From Magnetococcales bacterium (GTDB lineage: Bacteria > Pseudomonadota > Magnetococcia > Magnetococcales > JADFYX01), in the NCBI GenBank assembly GCA_015232405.1, contig JADFZS010000011.1, forward strand, positions 1-64,000: a stretch of DNA of 64,000 nt. Reading direction: 5' to 3'. Positions 28,001 through 37,052 of this stretch are shown here, piece by piece. The notes under the pieces are model-generated. The model saw nothing but the letters and a program-made list of their open reading frames with translations, was not told the DNA's origin and made no database searches. Every line of letters begins with the position of its first letter. Within the stretch, counting starts at the first letter, position 1. A program made the translations under genes and the position numbers.

Positions 28001-28753
28001 TTATTCAACCCAATAGATATAGGAGACATGCCCCACAGTTTTTAGGTTGAAACGATCAAGAATTTTATAAAAAAAGGTGGTTATCTTCTGTAGAGTTTTA
28101 TAAAGCAATATTCTTGTTTTTGTTGGTTTAAGCACTTTTCTGGATTTTTCCATTGCCGAGCCATAATCCAAATATGAGAATGGTATGGAAAAAAGAAAAA
28201 ACTCCAAAGCTTCAAAAAAGTTTATACCACAATCTTTTTCAACTGCGACCACTTTATAACCACAAGATTCTAATAACTTTTCCCAATCTTTACTATACTG
28301 AACACACTCATGACCAAAACCACCAATACCAAAGTGTACCCAGCTTTTGCCCATTTTTTTTAAAATCCAGTTTACCGGATCATAGATAAAAGGAAACTCG
28401 TCAAGAACAGGAACTGAAATTATCCCTCCCTTACTGCATACCCTGCGCAGCTCTTGTAGAGAAACTTCTGGGTTTGGTACATGTTCTAGAATTGAATAAG
28501 CGATAAAATGGTCAAAGACCCCATCGGCAAATGGTAGAGACAACACATTACCCTGAACAAATAGATTTTTTGTCTTGGCAGAGTTACGGTCTAAATCCAT
28601 GGTAACATAGGTACTTTTTGGATATTGTTCGGCAAAATTCTCCAGACCTGCACCCACCTCTAAAACCCGTCCATCTTGCCACCCTTTCATTGATGGCAAA
28701 CGAGACTGTTTGCGTCGTATATAATATGTGTAGGTTAGATCACGTATATCCAC
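28001..28753 (-). CDS. SAM-dependent methyltransferase (Methyltransf_11 type)
   Basis: The 250-residue protein has the SAM-binding motif I VLEVGAGLENFAEQY near residue 30, an acidic ribose-binding VTMDLD and the motif FDHFIAYSILEHVPNPE. It belongs to the class I methyltransferases seen in polysaccharide clusters, where they methylate sugars or a lipid carrier. A hydrophobic C-terminal region (FFYKILDRF) may contact the membrane. It lies between the sulfurtransferase and the first O-antigen ligase-like gene. The acceptor is unknown. Confidence 0.82.
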   Translation of the reverse strand: MDIRDLTYTYYIRRKQSRLPSMKGWQDGRVLEVGAGLENFAEQYPKSTYVTMDLDRNSAKTKNLFVQGNVLSLPFADGVFDHFIAYSILEHVPNPEVSLQELRRVCSKGGIISVPVLDEFPFIYDPVNWILKKMGKSWVHFGIGGFGHECVQYSKDWEKLLESCGYKVVAVEKDCGINFFEALEFFLFSIPFSYLDYGSAMEKSRKVLKPTKTRILLYKTLQKITTFFYKILDRFNLKTVGHVSYIYWVE

Positions 28754-28792
28754 AATTTATCCTGTAATTATCATGGCTAACTCTGGTTAAAT

Positions 28793-29986
28793 TCAACTAT
28801 CCCTCTTCTCACTTAGTGAGTAACTATAAGAGGCATAAGCCACCCCCAAGATGGTAAACTGTAAATTACCAAAAAAAGAGGCATAAAGTACTATATTGTC
28901 AGTGAACATAAATAACATAAAAAGCGGAAAAGAGGAGGCTCCAGCATAAAATAGTAGCCTGGTTCTGCCATAACTCTGCTTTGCCAGATTTAGGGCATGC
29001 CTCATCTGTAATAAAATGGTAATCGCAAATATTATGGTCCCTACCCTCCCATAATCATATAAAAATCGCAGCCAATCATTATGTGGGTGACGTAATTTGG
29101 TATAGGTTGCAACTAGCATTTCAGAGGCATTTGCACCAAACCCGAACCATGGCCTTTTGGCCATTCCCTCCTCAAAAAGTGACCAGATGTAAGAGCGTCC
29201 ACTTGTGGTAAAATCGGGGTTGGAAAAACTCATATCTGTTATGGTTCCACTACCAGAGAAAAACATTTTTTTTTGCATTCGATCTGAATTAAATACAGCA
29301 AGACCAAAAGCGATAATTATTAAAAATGCCCCTATGCGCTGCCAACGTTTAAGCGGGGCAAATGTCAAGACAAGGGAGAGACTGGTAACAACCATGCCGG
29401 TTCTGGTAAGGGCAATAACTGGGATAATTGCCAACATCGCCCAGTTAAATATAGCTTTAACATTGCCCAAAGCATAACTTGCCGCAAACAGACAACATAA
29501 CAGAGTTCCGGTCATCACCTCTGCGGCTAATGTACCATAGACAGGCAGTTGTAATGTGAGCAAAACCCCTGTTTTCAAAAAGACCACAAATAAAAAAGCC
29601 ACCCCCATAAAAGTGTATTGTTCCTCAAATTTCACAAGGTGGTCTTTGTTGATTAAAAGTATAGAAACAGCAAACCCCACCACCAATGGGGTTAACATCA
29701 TGAAACTTCTTTGCAGGGCATTTGGCTCTTGTGATAAAAGCAGAGATAACAGAACATACCCAACCCATGGTAACCAGATATAAACAGGAAAGTAAGTTTG
29801 TTTACCAAAGTTTGCCAACAATACTATTGCGGAAAAAAATAGTGGTAGCACCCAGGCAATACCGGAAATATTAAATCCCAATATTTGCACACCACCAATA
29901 ACAGCAATGAGAGTCGAGATCATCACAACACGAATTAGAATAGGAAATTCTATTACTTCTGAATATTTGCGCCTATCGACAATCAC
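28793..29986 (-). CDS. O-antigen ligase/polymerase-like membrane protein
   Basis: The 397-residue protein has about 11 hydrophobic segments and the Wzy_C-type periplasmic loop. That loop contains SGRSYIWSLFEEGMAKRPWFGFG and a LRHPHNDWLRFLYDYG motif, typical of WaaL/Wzy enzymes that transfer or polymerise undecaprenyl-linked glycans at the periplasmic face. It lies 39 bp after the next upstream gene's frame and is one of two such proteins in the cluster. Ligase and polymerase roles cannot be separated by sequence reading. Confidence 0.85.
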   Translation of the reverse strand: MIVDRRKYSEVIEFPILIRVVMISTLIAVIGGVQILGFNISGIAWVLPLFFSAIVLLANFGKQTYFPVYIWLPWVGYVLLSLLLSQEPNALQRSFMMLTPLVVGFAVSILLINKDHLVKFEEQYTFMGVAFLFVVFLKTGVLLTLQLPVYGTLAAEVMTGTLLCCLFAASYALGNVKAIFNWAMLAIIPVIALTRTGMVVTSLSLVLTFAPLKRWQRIGAFLIIIAFGLAVFNSDRMQKKMFFSGSGTITDMSFSNPDFTTSGRSYIWSLFEEGMAKRPWFGFGANASEMLVATYTKLRHPHNDWLRFLYDYGRVGTIIFAITILLQMRHALNLAKQSYGRTRLLFYAGASSFPLFMLFMFTDNIVLYASFFGNLQFTILGVAYASYSYSLSEKRDS

Positions 29987-30006
29987 ATCTTATCTCTTGC
30001 AAGTTT

Positions 30007-31188
30007 TTAAAAAAAAGTATCGTAGACCGTTAATATCTTGTTTTGATAAATCTCTAACGAGAACCTCTCTTCAACCTGTTTATGCCCGAGTCTACCAACA
30101 TCACTACGTTTTTTTGCATCTTTCATCAATGCAACTATTTTTCTCGCCAACTCACCATCATCTCCAGGGGCAACCAGCCAACCATTTTCACCATCTTTGA
30201 TAATCTCTATAAGGCCATCAACTGAAGATGCCAATACAGGGGTGGAACAGGCCATGGCTTCCACAGCTACAAGACCAAAACCCTCTGACAATGATGGTAC
30301 GACAAGAAGATCCAACAGGGAAATAATTGCAACTGTTTCGTTATGTTCTTTTTTTCCCAACCATCTTATATTTTTGCTTAAGTTTAGAGAGTCCGCTTTT
30401 TTTAACAGTGACTCTTTTTCGCTACCTTCACCAACCAGCAAAAGCTGTATATCAGGAATTTGTTTAATAATTTCAGCCATGGCACGAATAAGAACCATAT
30501 GGCCTTTTTCTCTGCTCAACCTACCAACCACACCAATTGTCAGATGGTTATCATTTAGTCGTAACAGCTTTTTTTGTGAGCTACTATCTTTAATACCCTG
30601 TTTTATAACTGCCATATCCACCTGATTATAGATTGTAAAATGTTTTCGCCCTCTTTTTGCCAATTGGGGGTCAAACATAGCACTATCACCAAACCAGGAT
30701 ATTTCAACAGCTTTGGATACAGCAAAAAAACCCTTACAAAAAAACGCCCCACAACGCAACAACAGTTTAGCCTTTAACCCCTGTTGTCGAGCACTGTAGT
30801 GCACAGTTGCCAAAATATTTTCTACCCCAGCCAAATAGGTTGCAACTATCGAAATAAAACCCGGTGTAACATATTGAACATGTACTATATCCGGCTGTAT
30901 CTCTTTTATGGTTTTTATCAACTGTTGCAACAAAATATATATATCAGCAAACAGACCGCTATGTGACGAACGTTGCAGCCCAAGATGTTTTACTAAAGCA
31001 CCACTGTTTTCAAACTGTACCAACATACTGCTGTCTACCTCATAATAACAGCAGACTGAGACTTGATAACCAGCATTAATCAAAGTTTGCGCCATTTTTA
31101 AGGTCTGTTGCTCTGTACCACCAATCAACAGCATGGGCATGAGTATGAGAATTTTCTTTTTTTTAGCAGTTTCAGCCACGGGTTTCAC
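30007..31188 (-). CDS. Glycosyltransferase family 4
   Basis: The GT-B protein of 393 residues begins with KKKILILMPMLLIGGTEQQTL, typical of the N-domain. The C-domain carries IGVVGRLSREKGHMVLIRAM and the EX7E motif in EGFGLVAVEAMACSTPVLAS. It is a retaining cytoplasmic transferase that adds a sugar to a lipid-linked glycan. It overlaps the upstream ligase-like gene by 17 bp and belongs to the same leftward operon. Donor specificity cannot be read. Confidence 0.9.
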   Translation of the reverse strand: MKPVAETAKKKKILILMPMLLIGGTEQQTLKMAQTLINAGYQVSVCCYYEVDSSMLVQFENSGALVKHLGLQRSSHSGLFADIYILLQQLIKTIKEIQPDIVHVQYVTPGFISIVATYLAGVENILATVHYSARQQGLKAKLLLRCGAFFCKGFFAVSKAVEISWFGDSAMFDPQLAKRGRKHFTIYNQVDMAVIKQGIKDSSSQKKLLRLNDNHLTIGVVGRLSREKGHMVLIRAMAEIIKQIPDIQLLLVGEGSEKESLLKKADSLNLSKNIRWLGKKEHNETVAIISLLDLLVVPSLSEGFGLVAVEAMACSTPVLASSVDGLIEIIKDGENGWLVAPGDDGELARKIVALMKDAKKRSDVGRLGHKQVEERFSLEIYQNKILTVYDTFF

Positions 31189-32587
31189 CCTGTAATATCC
31201 AGGGAAATGCCAGCAATATCATAAATATTGCTGCGTTGGCTGGTATATGAAGGTTGAAATCGGTCAAAGCGTGAATCAACATGGCGATAACGCCCATTAT
31301 TGAAGCAAAGGAGAAACCCTTGAATAAGGGGTCTTTGCTATTTAAAAGTACCTTAAACCCCATAAAAAGAGAGATTAAAGCCGGAACCCCCAAAAACAGC
31401 AATCCTAACACTCCTGTCTCGGCCATTATCTCTATATAGTCATTATCTGCATGGCTGAATGAAACGGCAACTTCAAATGATTTATAGCGAGGAAATAGTG
31501 TGGGAAATGATCCCATGCCAGCACCAAACAACCAGTGGTCACCCACCATTTTCAGGCTATCTTGAAAAATTGGCAAGCGCATAGTTTGGGTTATCTGTGT
31601 CTGTTCAATACGCTCAACAACTTTTTCCAACCCCACCCATTTACCAATAAAAAACAGGTCAACAACCAAAAAACTGATCAACAACAGAGCCATGGTTCGA
31701 CGTTTTACCTTAAACGAATACAAGGCAAACATTCCTGCAATTGATAGACTCAACAACAAAGAGGTGTTACCCATACGAGACCGACTTAATATCACGCCTA
31801 TTACAATGATAACCAACAATATGCGTAAAGGGGCTTTATAGCTAAAAAATAGTTTGAGAAAGGAGGTTAAAAGAGCTTTGAAAGATAGCTTACGATGCTC
31901 ATCTTTTACCCCAGATATTAGCAGCCCGGTTCCAACAGCTAAGTTCATAACCAAAAAGTTGGCAAAATGGTTGCGGTTTATAAAAGTACCAGATGCCGCC
32001 CCCGGTGGTGAGTGGGGTGAAGAGAACAGTTGCCCAAATATGGTGTCTGAAAAAAGAAATAAGATACCAATAACAGCTTGAAGAGATGCCGTTATTACCA
32101 TTGCCCAAGCCAATTTACGCAGACGATTTCTGCTCTCAACCAACAAAAGAGTCATAATAAAAATCAACAGGTACGACAACCCCTTAAGCCACTCAACACG
32201 GGAGGCATATGGAGTTACACTTAGAGGGAAAGATGTAACCTCCCCCCACGCTTCACTACTTTGATAAATTGCAGCAATGTTGGGAGAGAGAAACGCCACA
32301 AGTTCAGATGGAAGTTGGATAAACTGTATAGTGCTAACCACAAACCATATAGACCATATGATGATTATCGGTAGGCACTTTTTAAAAGCAGGTGAAACAG
32401 GGAGTTTTTTTGCTATATGAAGATAGAGCCAAATAAGGCAGATGGCAAAAATCCATATCTCCATAATACTCCATGCCCAGGCTCGGTTACTGCCAAGGGG
32501 AATGGGTAGCCAGAATATCAGAGACAGGTATATTTTAAAAAGATAACGGGGGGATTTAGAATGGAGGTCTAAAGGTCTGGCAAACAT
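31172..32587 (-). CDS. O-antigen ligase/polymerase-like membrane protein (second copy)
   Basis: The start is the ATG at 32587 (MFARPLDLHSKS), with GGAG about 10 nt upstream, giving 471 residues. About 11-12 hydrophobic helices surround a periplasmic region with MRLPIFQDSLKMVGDHWLFG and FSHADNDYIEIMAETG, the H..ND-type motif of the Wzy_C family. It resembles the 28793 protein in type but is clearly divergent, so one may polymerise and the other ligate. It overlaps the downstream GT4 gene by 17 bp. Confidence 0.86.
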   Translation of the reverse strand: MFARPLDLHSKSPRYLFKIYLSLIFWLPIPLGSNRAWAWSIMEIWIFAICLIWLYLHIAKKLPVSPAFKKCLPIIIIWSIWFVVSTIQFIQLPSELVAFLSPNIAAIYQSSEAWGEVTSFPLSVTPYASRVEWLKGLSYLLIFIMTLLLVESRNRLRKLAWAMVITASLQAVIGILFLFSDTIFGQLFSSPHSPPGAASGTFINRNHFANFLVMNLAVGTGLLISGVKDEHRKLSFKALLTSFLKLFFSYKAPLRILLVIIVIGVILSRSRMGNTSLLLSLSIAGMFALYSFKVKRRTMALLLISFLVVDLFFIGKWVGLEKVVERIEQTQITQTMRLPIFQDSLKMVGDHWLFGAGMGSFPTLFPRYKSFEVAVSFSHADNDYIEIMAETGVLGLLFLGVPALISLFMGFKVLLNSKDPLFKGFSFASIMGVIAMLIHALTDFNLHIPANAAIFMILLAFPWILQGETRG

Positions 32588-32672
32588 TATTACAGAACTC
32601 CATTTCAACTTTTTGATCAAATTACATTGTAAAAGATCTAAGAAGCAACAATTATTCTGGCTGGTAAATATT

Positions 32673-34058
32673 TTAAACTATAGCAACTTTATTTTTGTGC
32701 TCTACATACAACCAAGCTAAAGAAGCTACAATTGCGGCTTCTAACAGTGGAACCGTAGTTAAAATATAACGGGTCAGTATAAGAGGCATCATACCATAGA
32801 ATATAGTATATAAAACAACAAAGAGTGCGACCCCACCAGTTAGGAACTTTAATTCAATCGGGGCTTTTTTGCGAAAAATCAAATAGGTCAATAAAAATAG
32901 AATGGGGGTAAGGGCCATCCGGTAGATATCATAAGATAAATAGACCAGTTTCCTTAAAAAATGTAGATTTTCCTGATATTTTCCAACTGCCCAATGGTAA
33001 TAGCCAAAGTTAAACCAATAGTTGCGCATTCTCACAAGCTTTAATACCACAACTGTATCAAACCAACTAGCCTCTTTTCGCATTTGAGTCAAATCACGAA
33101 AATCTCTGTTTAATTCTTGAGGTATAAAATTGCCATCAGCTTTTTTTAACTTACTCCACAAATCAGCTGTTTTGTTTCGCTCGGTATCACTGTAGAAGAT
33201 ATCTTGCCTGACTTGAAGCTCGGAATAGTTTTTGGCATGAAACATAGCCAACATAAAATATGTATCTGCTCTATCTTTTATCCAGGTATTAAACCAAGCT
33301 GAGACATCCAAGGTATCCACCGGAAAGTTGGCTGGGGGAAAAACAGGAAGACCATTTGCCACACTTCTCATCCACCAACCACCCATAGGTATGGAGCAGA
33401 TGACCATTCCTAAAAGTAATTTTTTAAGCGCCATTTGAGGTTTGTAGATGATAAATGCTGCAATAATAATTGGTATACCTAATAAAATATTGTCATATCT
33501 TACAAACATTGCAGCGGTATAAGTAAAAGCAGAACCTAATATCAACAATCTGTTTATAGTTATGGATCTAATTAATATAGCTATCAGGAGTATCCGCAGA
33601 GCTATTGTTAATATTTCTGTTTCTGGTACTCGGGAAAAAACAAGTACAAGAGGAGAAATTATAAGTAGAGAGGCAACAGCAAAAGGTATGATTTTGTGCT
33701 GTTTAGTAAAACGGATGGTCAAGACATAAAACAGGTAGGTTATTGCCAAAGACAAAAGAGTTGATTGCACTATGAGAATAGCTAAATTTGAATGGTTGAA
33801 CATTTTCCAAACAACTGCAATAAACAGAGGATAGCCCGGCAACTGATTACCACCCCAATGGGGTTTACACTCACCCACTATTATAGATTGTGATACACAG
33901 CCTGATTGATAGATATTTTCGGCAACAATTTTATAGCTCCAGATAAAATCAGAGCTATCAAACAGTGGCGCATAGTAGGCTGACAACAGTCTGGGAGCCA
34001 ATGACAACAGAAAGATTGCCAACAGGTATAATGGTAATCTATTTTTATTTTCAAACAT
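32673..34058 (-). CDS. GT-C (family 39-like) membrane glycosyltransferase
   Basis: The 461-residue protein has 10 or more membrane helices, an acidic residue in the first periplasmic loop (YYAPLFDSSDFIWS) and the QLPGYPLFIAVVW motif. These are typical of ArnT/PMT_2-like enzymes using polyprenyl-phosphate sugars. A large periplasmic loop (about 240-330) follows. It sits between the ligase-like gene and a WecG-like gene on the same strand. The DPM-type enzyme at 19262 could supply its lipid-phosphate sugar. That link is inferred. Confidence 0.8.
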   Translation of the reverse strand: MFENKNRLPLYLLAIFLLSLAPRLLSAYYAPLFDSSDFIWSYKIVAENIYQSGCVSQSIIVGECKPHWGGNQLPGYPLFIAVVWKMFNHSNLAILIVQSTLLSLAITYLFYVLTIRFTKQHKIIPFAVASLLIISPLVLVFSRVPETEILTIALRILLIAILIRSITINRLLILGSAFTYTAAMFVRYDNILLGIPIIIAAFIIYKPQMALKKLLLGMVICSIPMGGWWMRSVANGLPVFPPANFPVDTLDVSAWFNTWIKDRADTYFMLAMFHAKNYSELQVRQDIFYSDTERNKTADLWSKLKKADGNFIPQELNRDFRDLTQMRKEASWFDTVVVLKLVRMRNYWFNFGYYHWAVGKYQENLHFLRKLVYLSYDIYRMALTPILFLLTYLIFRKKAPIELKFLTGGVALFVVLYTIFYGMMPLILTRYILTTVPLLEAAIVASLAWLYVEHKNKVAIV

Positions 34059-34084
34059 TTATCAAAAAAACCTTAAAATATCTC

Positions 34085-34870
34085 TCAAGCTTGTTGGTTA
34101 TTGTAACGAGATGCCAATACCCGTAAAATAAAACGGGGATTTGAGACCATATTACGTTGCCAAAGACGACGGGGTTCTTTAACAAATCGTGTTAGCCACT
34201 CTAAACCCAGACGTTGGAAAAATATTCCTGGACGTTTAACAGTTCCACTATAAAAGTCAAATACCGCTCCTATTGGCCCAACCACAGATACATTTAACTT
34301 CTCTTTATTTTGAAAAATCCATTTTTCCTGTTTAGGAGCCGTCATGCCCACCCAAAGTACATCCGGGTTTGCTCTATTGATGGCCTCAACCATTTGATGG
34401 TTATCTTCATTTGTGAATTTATCTTTAAAAGGTGGTGAATATGTGCCAACGACAGGTATATTTGGATAGTCTTGGGACATCAAGCTTTTTAGTTTAGCCA
34501 ACACGTGATTGCTGGACCCTAAAAAGAAATAGCTCTTACCACTGTTTTGTCTGTTTAACTGGGCTGATAACTGATAAAACATGTCGCTGCCAGTTATACG
34601 ACCTCGTATCTGCCCACCAGATATTTTAGAGGCGATGGAGATACCAATACCATCTGGAATTATGAGTGATGCCCCTTTTATTGCTTGATCAAATGCTAAG
34701 TCAGCATGGGCCAACTCCAATGAGTGAGGGTTGGCACAGACAAAATAGCTGCATTTTTTTTGTGAGGTTTCAAGCCAGCTACAGGTAATGCTAACAGCAT
34801 CAGCAACATTGGCAATTATCACAGGGTAGCCCAAGATGTTTTCAGTTATTATCTGTTTGTCACTACCCAT
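34085..34870 (-). CDS. WecG/TagA/CpsF-family glycosyltransferase
   Basis: The ATG at 34870 (MGSDKQIITEN) gives 261 residues. Family features are CANPHSLELAHADLAFDQAI, the core IPDGIGISIASKI, YFFLGSSNHVL and LWVGMTAPKQEKWI, ending in FVKEPRRLWQRN. The family adds ManNAc-type or similar sugars as the second residue on undecaprenyl-PP-linked glycans, after a WecA-type enzyme. One such enzyme is at 43835. It is followed by the GT-C gene in the same orientation. Confidence 0.93.
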   Translation of the reverse strand: MGSDKQIITENILGYPVIIANVADAVSITCSWLETSQKKCSYFVCANPHSLELAHADLAFDQAIKGASLIIPDGIGISIASKISGGQIRGRITGSDMFYQLSAQLNRQNSGKSYFFLGSSNHVLAKLKSLMSQDYPNIPVVGTYSPPFKDKFTNEDNHQMVEAINRANPDVLWVGMTAPKQEKWIFQNKEKLNVSVVGPIGAVFDFYSGTVKRPGIFFQRLGLEWLTRFVKEPRRLWQRNMVSNPRFILRVLASRYNNQQA

Positions 34871-34979
34871 AACCAATTAACCTACTATTCTGGTACTATT
34901 GATCCCCGACTATTCTATACAATAATTTATAATATCCCAACTATTCTGTTTTACAGTGTAAAAACAGGAAGATTAATTT

Positions 34980-36200
34980 ATGAAAATATTGTTTGTACAT
35001 AATTTTTATGGATCTTCAGCACCAAGTGGGGAGAACTCTGTATATAAATCAGAAGTGGCTTTGTTGCGCAAAAATGGTCATGAGGTGCTTGAATATACCA
35101 GGAGTAGTGATGAAATCCGCAAACAAGGGGTTTGGGGATTGATAAAAGGTGGTTTTGCCACCCCGTGGAATTATTTTTCATATAGAGAGGTAAAACAGTT
35201 AATTCTAGCAGAAAACCCAGATGTAATGCACGTACACAACACCTTTCCCTTGATATCCCCAGCAATTTTTTGGGCCGCAGCCAAAACCAGAACAGCAACG
35301 GTTTTTACCCTGCATAATTATCGGATCTACTGTGGCGAGGCCTCTTTGTCAAGAGGTGGTAAACCCTGCCATAAATGTTTAGATGGCAGATCTGTTTTTA
35401 TGTCTTTGTTACACCGCTGCTATCGCCAAGGTTTTTTGGCTACCATACCCATGGCTATTAAAATTGCTAGCCATCGCATGTTAAACACCTGGAACAACCA
35501 TATAGACAGCCTGATAACACTAAGCAGCTTTCAGGCTGAACTGATGGAAAAAGCTGGAATAAAAAAAGAGTTGATCACAATTAAACCCAACTTTTTACCT
35601 GATGCAGCAAACCCTGTTACATGGAATTTTCGAGAAAACAAAATTGTATTTGTTGGAAGACTAAGCCAACAAAAAGGTGTTCATCTATTGGTTAAAGCTT
35701 GGGAATTATGGGGAGAATCAGCCCCTAAATTAGAGCTAATTGGTGATGGACCGGACCGCTATACACTTGAAAATATGGTTAAAAAGGTAAACTTGACCAA
35801 CAAAATCCATTTTTCAGGGCATATTGCCAATAGCGATGCTCTTAATAGATTGGCCAAGGTAAAAATGATGATTTTACCTTCAATATGTTATGAGGGTTTC
35901 CCTCTGGTTATCTGTGAAGCTTTCGCCATGGGTGTACCGGTGGCAGCCTCTGACCATGGGGCAATGGGCAGTATGATTACAGATGGAGTTAACGGTAAGC
36001 TGTTTCTAGCTGATAATGCTAAAATGTTGTTGTCAGTTGTCCAATCAGTTTGGGGTGATGATAAACTCTTATCCGCCATGGCAGAAAATGCCAGATCACA
36101 GTTTGAAAGACAATATACCAGTAAAGTAAACTATGCCAAGCTCATGGATATCTATAACAGTGCCTGTGAAAAACGAAAGAAAAAACTACTAACACCCTAA
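34980..36200 (+). CDS. Glycosyltransferase family 4
   Basis: The 406-residue protein starts MKILFVHNFYGSSAPSGENSV and has a GT-B fold with IVFVGRLSQQKGVHLLVKAWEL and the EX7E motif in YEGFPLVICEAFAMGVPVAAS. It carries a short Cys-containing stretch (YCGEASLSRGGKPCHKC) in the N-domain, common in this subgroup. It is divergent from the WecG-like gene by about 110 bp and ends 12 bp from the convergent methyltransferase gene. It adds an internal sugar in the same glycan assembly; specificity is unknown. Confidence 0.9.
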   Translation: MKILFVHNFYGSSAPSGENSVYKSEVALLRKNGHEVLEYTRSSDEIRKQGVWGLIKGGFATPWNYFSYREVKQLILAENPDVMHVHNTFPLISPAIFWAAAKTRTATVFTLHNYRIYCGEASLSRGGKPCHKCLDGRSVFMSLLHRCYRQGFLATIPMAIKIASHRMLNTWNNHIDSLITLSSFQAELMEKAGIKKELITIKPNFLPDAANPVTWNFRENKIVFVGRLSQQKGVHLLVKAWELWGESAPKLELIGDGPDRYTLENMVKKVNLTNKIHFSGHIANSDALNRLAKVKMMILPSICYEGFPLVICEAFAMGVPVAASDHGAMGSMITDGVNGKLFLADNAKMLLSVVQSVWGDDKLLSAMAENARSQFERQYTSKVNYAKLMDIYNSACEKRKKKLLTP

Positions 36201-36212
36201 ATAGACCACCAC

Positions 36213-37025
36213 TTATCCCCCATTTTTTCTTTTCATTACCAGCCACTGCTGGGTATAACCACGTAGATGGGCCTGAGCTACAACTTGCCCAAAACGGTTT
36301 ATGTAACCAAACTCACTATCTAACTTATCAATAATACCTGTTTTTTGCTCTTCATATAGGGTTTTTATGGTGTGGGTTTTTACATATCTATCACAGATAA
36401 TATTTGCCACCTCATCACAACCAAGGTCGCCAACCATATGGATTTCAACGATTATATCACATAAAAGAGTGGCAGGATTGTTTTGAGGGTCTAACAGTGA
36501 TAGCTCACCACCTTCAATATCAACAATCAACATATCCCCAGATTGCAAGATGTCATCATAGATAAACTCCTTGCTCACAAGCTTATGGGTGACATTTTGC
36601 AAGTTGTTTAGCTCTTTTATCTGGTTGGCAACATTAATTTCACCGTTGTCAATATCATAACCAACCACTGCCATATTTGGATTAAGCTGTGCCAAGCCGT
36701 TGCTAAAATATCCACTGGCACAACCGATATTGAGGAGCCTTGCCCTATTCTCAGCCAAAGCTCGAATATCATCGTTTAACCAAGCCTCATAGCTACCCAA
36801 TATATGTTTTAAATTAAAGTTACCACTGTCAATCCCCCCATAAAGCCGCAAACCAGCAAAAAGCCCTCCTTGAACAATAAGTTTGCCACTATTATTGAGG
36901 TTTGCAATTACAAATTTTTCATAATGATCATAGGCCAACAAAAGGCCAAACTGTGACCGTTCAAAGCTGTTGAACACTGTTTTATAAAAAGCAGCAGCCA
37001 ATCTTTTTTTTATTGTATTTGTCAT
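36213..37025 (-). CDS. Class I SAM-dependent methyltransferase, 270 aa
   Basis: The start is the ATG at 37025 (MTNTIKKRLAAAFYK), favoured over the in-frame extension. SAM motif I is RLLNIGCASGYFSNGL near residue 105 and motif II VVGYDIDNGEINVA. The DMLIVDIEGGELSLL motif with Asp and Glu is conserved in FkbM-like and related enzymes. Probably it methylates a sugar hydroxyl of the surface polymer. It follows the FecR-repeat gene by 27 bp on the same strand. The acceptor is unknown. Confidence 0.78.
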   Translation of the reverse strand: MTNTIKKRLAAAFYKTVFNSFERSQFGLLLAYDHYEKFVIANLNNSGKLIVQGGLFAGLRLYGGIDSGNFNLKHILGSYEAWLNDDIRALAENRARLLNIGCASGYFSNGLAQLNPNMAVVGYDIDNGEINVANQIKELNNLQNVTHKLVSKEFIYDDILQSGDMLIVDIEGGELSLLDPQNNPATLLCDIIVEIHMVGDLGCDEVANIICDRYVKTHTIKTLYEEQKTGIIDKLDSEFGYINRFGQVVAQAHLRGYTQQWLVMKRKNGG

Positions 37026-37052
37026 ATTACATGAAGCCAAAAAATAAATTAT

